Source of the DNA: Candidatus Alistipes faecigallinarum
Lineage (GTDB): Bacteria; Bacteroidota; Bacteroidia; Bacteroidales; Rikenellaceae
Direction of reading: 5' to 3'
Length of the DNA stretch: 64,000 nucleotides
NCBI GenBank assembly: GCA_019115605.1
Contig: DXDG01000011.1
Coordinates: 26,904-90,903, forward strand
Each line of letters starts with the position of its first letter. Positions within the stretch are counted from its first letter, which is position 1. Both the position numbers and the translations under genes were made by a program. Positions 62,458 to 64,000 of the stretch are shown piece after piece. A model generated the notes under the pieces. The model was given only the letters and a program-made list of their open reading frames with translations, searched no databases and was not told the DNA's origin.

Positions 62458-62856
62458 TTAGTAGATGTAGCACAGCACCTCGCCGCCCACGTTCTCCTTG
62501 CGGGCCTTGGCGTCGGTCATGATGCCCTTCGAGGTCGAGAGGATAGCGATACCCAGACCGTTCAGCACGCGCGGCATGTCCGCAACCGACGCATACTGGC
62601 GCAGACCCGGACGGCTCACGCGCTTGAGGTTCTTGATGGCGTTGGTCTTCGTGGCGGCGTCCCACTTCAGCGCGATCTTGATCGAGGGGTGTCCCTTCTC
62701 GTCGGTGTCGAACTTGTAGGCGAGGATGTAGCCCTGCTCGTAGAGGATCTTGGTGATCTCCTGTTTAATTTTGGAACCGGGAGCTTCAACCACCTTGTGG
62801 TTGGCTTTCACCGCGTTTCTAATTCTGGTCAGAAAGTCCGCAATAGGATCAGTCAT
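62458..62856 (-). CDS. rpsH: 30S ribosomal protein S8
   Basis: The 132-residue protein begins [20 protein letters not shown] and ends with the S8 signature [20 protein letters not shown]. It binds 16S rRNA centrally and, in E. coli, represses the spc operon by binding mRNA. Here it is the first gene after a 685-nt gap and has a promoter-like sequence 150 nt upstream. Confidence 0.98.
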   Translation of the reverse strand: MTDPIADFLTRIRNAVKANHKVVEAPGSKIKQEITKILYEQGYILAYKFDTDEKGHPSIKIALKWDAATKTNAIKNLKRVSRPGLRQYASVADMPRVLNGLGIAILSTSKGIMTDAKARKENVGGEVLCYIY

Positions 62857-63541
62857 AACGAATAGAAAATTAAAATTAAAGGTTTGTTTGTTAATTGTTT
62901 ATCATTCAGCCCGTTGCACGACGCCTGCCGCACTTCGGACTCCGGCCTGCGCCGGTTGCCTTCACATTCGGGCCTTGCACGTCAGGTTTCGGCCCGGTAT
63001 AAAAGCGCGCAAATATACATATTATTTCTCAAATCACCAAGTTACGGTCTCCGCTTTTTGCGGTTTCGTACGCTGCTCCGGAACGCGGAACATGTCGGCA
63101 ACACATCGTGCCAACATGGATCCGCACAACTTTCCGTCGTCAGATCCGGTTCCGCTGCGGGTTTCCGGCAGTCCCGATACGCGGAAAATCGCACGGAGGA
63201 TATAACCCCTCCGGCGTATTCCGGTACACGACGACGCCCCCGCACCCGCGTGCGGACCGGCCTCTCGGTCGAGAAATCTGTACCTGATGCCGAACCGTTC
63301 GAAACGCCCCACATATCGGGAAGTTACCGCTTGAGGCGGCACTTTCCCCGATACTGCGACGTCTTTACTTGCGTTCAGCACCCCTATCGGCTCCGCATCC
63401 TTGTGAAGCGTTCCGGCGTGCGCCCGGATGCCTTGCGGCACCCTTGCGCCACCCGACGCTCCGGCAGGCTTGCACCTTCCGGACGTTCGGAGCCCCTGCG
63501 GCGGAGAGAGCCGGCACAGGCCGCGCCCCTCCGCAGATCGG
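62857..63541. other. 685-nt non-coding gap between rpsN and rpsH
   Basis: Most bacteria, including Bacteroides, have rpsN and rpsH almost adjacent. Here 685 nt intervene. Frames of 90-225 codons are open on both strands, but their products are Arg/Pro/Ser-rich with no recognisable family, as expected of chance frames in GC-rich DNA. The gap holds a promoter-like sequence (63010-63017, minus strand) and a short AT-rich stretch around it. No transposase, inverted repeats or tRNA is seen. Confidence 0.7.
63010..63040 (-). promoter_or_regulatory. Promoter-like sequence upstream of rpsH
   Basis: On the minus strand TATATTTG (63017-63010) is a perfect -7 element, and TTGG lies 19 nt upstream (63040-63037), two mismatches from TTTG. 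Transcription would start near 63003 and give a leader of about 145 nt before rpsH. Confidence 0.6.
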
Positions 63542-63838
63542 CTACCAGCTGGCCTTCGTAACGCCGGGGATCAGCCCCTTCGAAGCCATCTCGCGGAACT
63601 GGATACGGCTGATGCCGAACAGGCGGATGTATCCTTTGGGACGACCCGTGATCTTGCAGCGGTTGTGCTGGCGGATCGGATTCGAGTTGCGGGGCAGCTT
63701 CGACAGGGCGATCCAGGCCTCCTCGTGATCCATCTCACCGCTCTTCACCTTGGCAGCGATCTCTTCGCGCTTGTGAGCGTAACGCTTTGCGAGCTTTGCA
63801 CGCTTCACCTCGCGGGCTTTCATCGATTCTTTTGCCAT
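63542..63838 (-). CDS. rpsN: 30S ribosomal protein S14
   Basis: The 98-residue protein begins [20 protein letters not shown] and has the S14 signature [20 protein letters not shown]. It has one cysteine and no CxxC pair, so it is the zinc-free form. It lies 3 nt after rplE. Confidence 0.97.
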   Translation of the reverse strand: MAKESMKAREVKRAKLAKRYAHKREEIAAKVKSGEMDHEEAWIALSKLPRNSNPIRQHNRCKITGRPKGYIRLFGISRIQFREMASKGLIPGVTKASW

Positions 63839-63841
63839 AGC

Positions 63842-64000
63842 TTAATTCTTTTTAGCGTTCTTGAAAGGCAGGCCGAACTCGCGGAGCAGGGCATAAGCCT
63901 CCTCGTCGGTCTTGGCCGTCGTTACGAAGGTGATCTCCATGCCGAAGATCTTGGTGATCTTGTCGATGTCGATCTCCGGGAAGATGATCTGCTCGGTGAT
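63842..64000 (-). CDS. rplE: 50S ribosomal protein L5 (C-terminal part; continues beyond window)
   Basis: The last 52 codons are visible. They encode [15 protein letters not shown] and [20 protein letters not shown], the conserved C-terminal part of L5, ending FKNAKKN. The 5' end is outside the window. L5 binds 5S rRNA and contacts the P-site tRNA. Confidence 0.95.
   Translation of the reverse strand: MTEQIIFPEIDIDKITKIFGMEITFVTTAKTDEEAYALLREFGLPFKNAKKN

Noticed and set aside
62884..63561. 225-codon plus-strand frame and 135-codon minus-strand frame in the rpsN-rpsH gap
   Set aside because: Neither product has a family, a signal or a good start; both are Arg/Pro/Ser-rich, and the longest runs into rpsN in antisense.

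Overview
The window looks like a high-GC Bacteroidales chromosome, most plausibly Alistipes (Rikenellaceae) or a close relative. The evidence is two SusC/SusD (RagA/RagB) pairs, many SPII lipoproteins with acidic residues just after the cysteine, fimbrillin/GLUG, BACON and DUF4458-type surface proteins, a fused DAHP synthase/chorismate mutase, promoters of the Bacteroidetes -33 TTTG / -7 TAnnTTTG type, and the phylum's usual spc/alpha ribosomal gene order. No phage, transposase or CRISPR array was seen. The genus is inferred, not tested.

Layout. 1-3.1 kb: the 3' part of a membrane-anchored AraC-type regulator, then a fimbrillin-like/GLUG surface lipoprotein preceded by a perfect 19-bp tandem repeat. 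3.9-19.3 kb: a nine-gene, single-strand operon with SusC, SusD, four large surface lipoproteins (two with leucine-rich repeats), a subtilisin-family protease lipoprotein, a DUF1573 protein and a lipocalin-like lipoprotein. It has no glycoside hydrolase, so it reads as a SusCD system aimed at protein or peptide. 19.6-21.8 kb: an aromatic amino-acid operon (pheA, DAHP synthase/chorismate mutase) behind a 26-residue Phe/Tyr-rich leader peptide and an intrinsic terminator, a complete candidate attenuator. 21.8-26.3 kb: PhoB/PhoR-like two-component system and a Pit phosphate transporter, sharing a 15-bp operator-like sequence. 26.5-30.2 kb: a DUF2721 protein and pyruvate formate-lyase with its activase.

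30.2-39.8 kb (minus strand): a polysaccharide-utilisation locus of SusC, SusD and two GH20 hexosaminidases, probably for GlcNAc/GalNAc-containing host glycans. 40.3 kb: tRNA-Ser(GGA) with a degenerate second copy of its 3' end 180 bp downstream. 40.6-45.4 kb (minus): ECF sigma factor with a membrane partner, a Cys-repeat mini-lipoprotein, SPOR-like and LEA-like proteins, UbiE/MenG and a LolC/E-like permease. 45.5-53.6 kb (plus): SDR oxidoreductase, zinc metallopeptidase, an SGNH-MBOAT-PAP2 acyl-transfer cluster, LysS and TpiA. 53.8 kb: a PepSY-like periplasmic protein.

54.6-64.0 kb (minus): rplE(partial)-rpsN-[685-nt gap]-rpsH-rplF-rplR-rpsE-rpmD-rplO-secY-map-infA-rpmJ-rpsM-rpsK-rpsD-rpoA-rplQ. 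The gap between rpsN and rpsH is unusual and contains a promoter-like sequence for the downstream part of the operon. The strongest candidates for undescribed biology are the Phe/Tyr attenuator, the SusCD-protease-LRR operon and the shared Pho-type operator.
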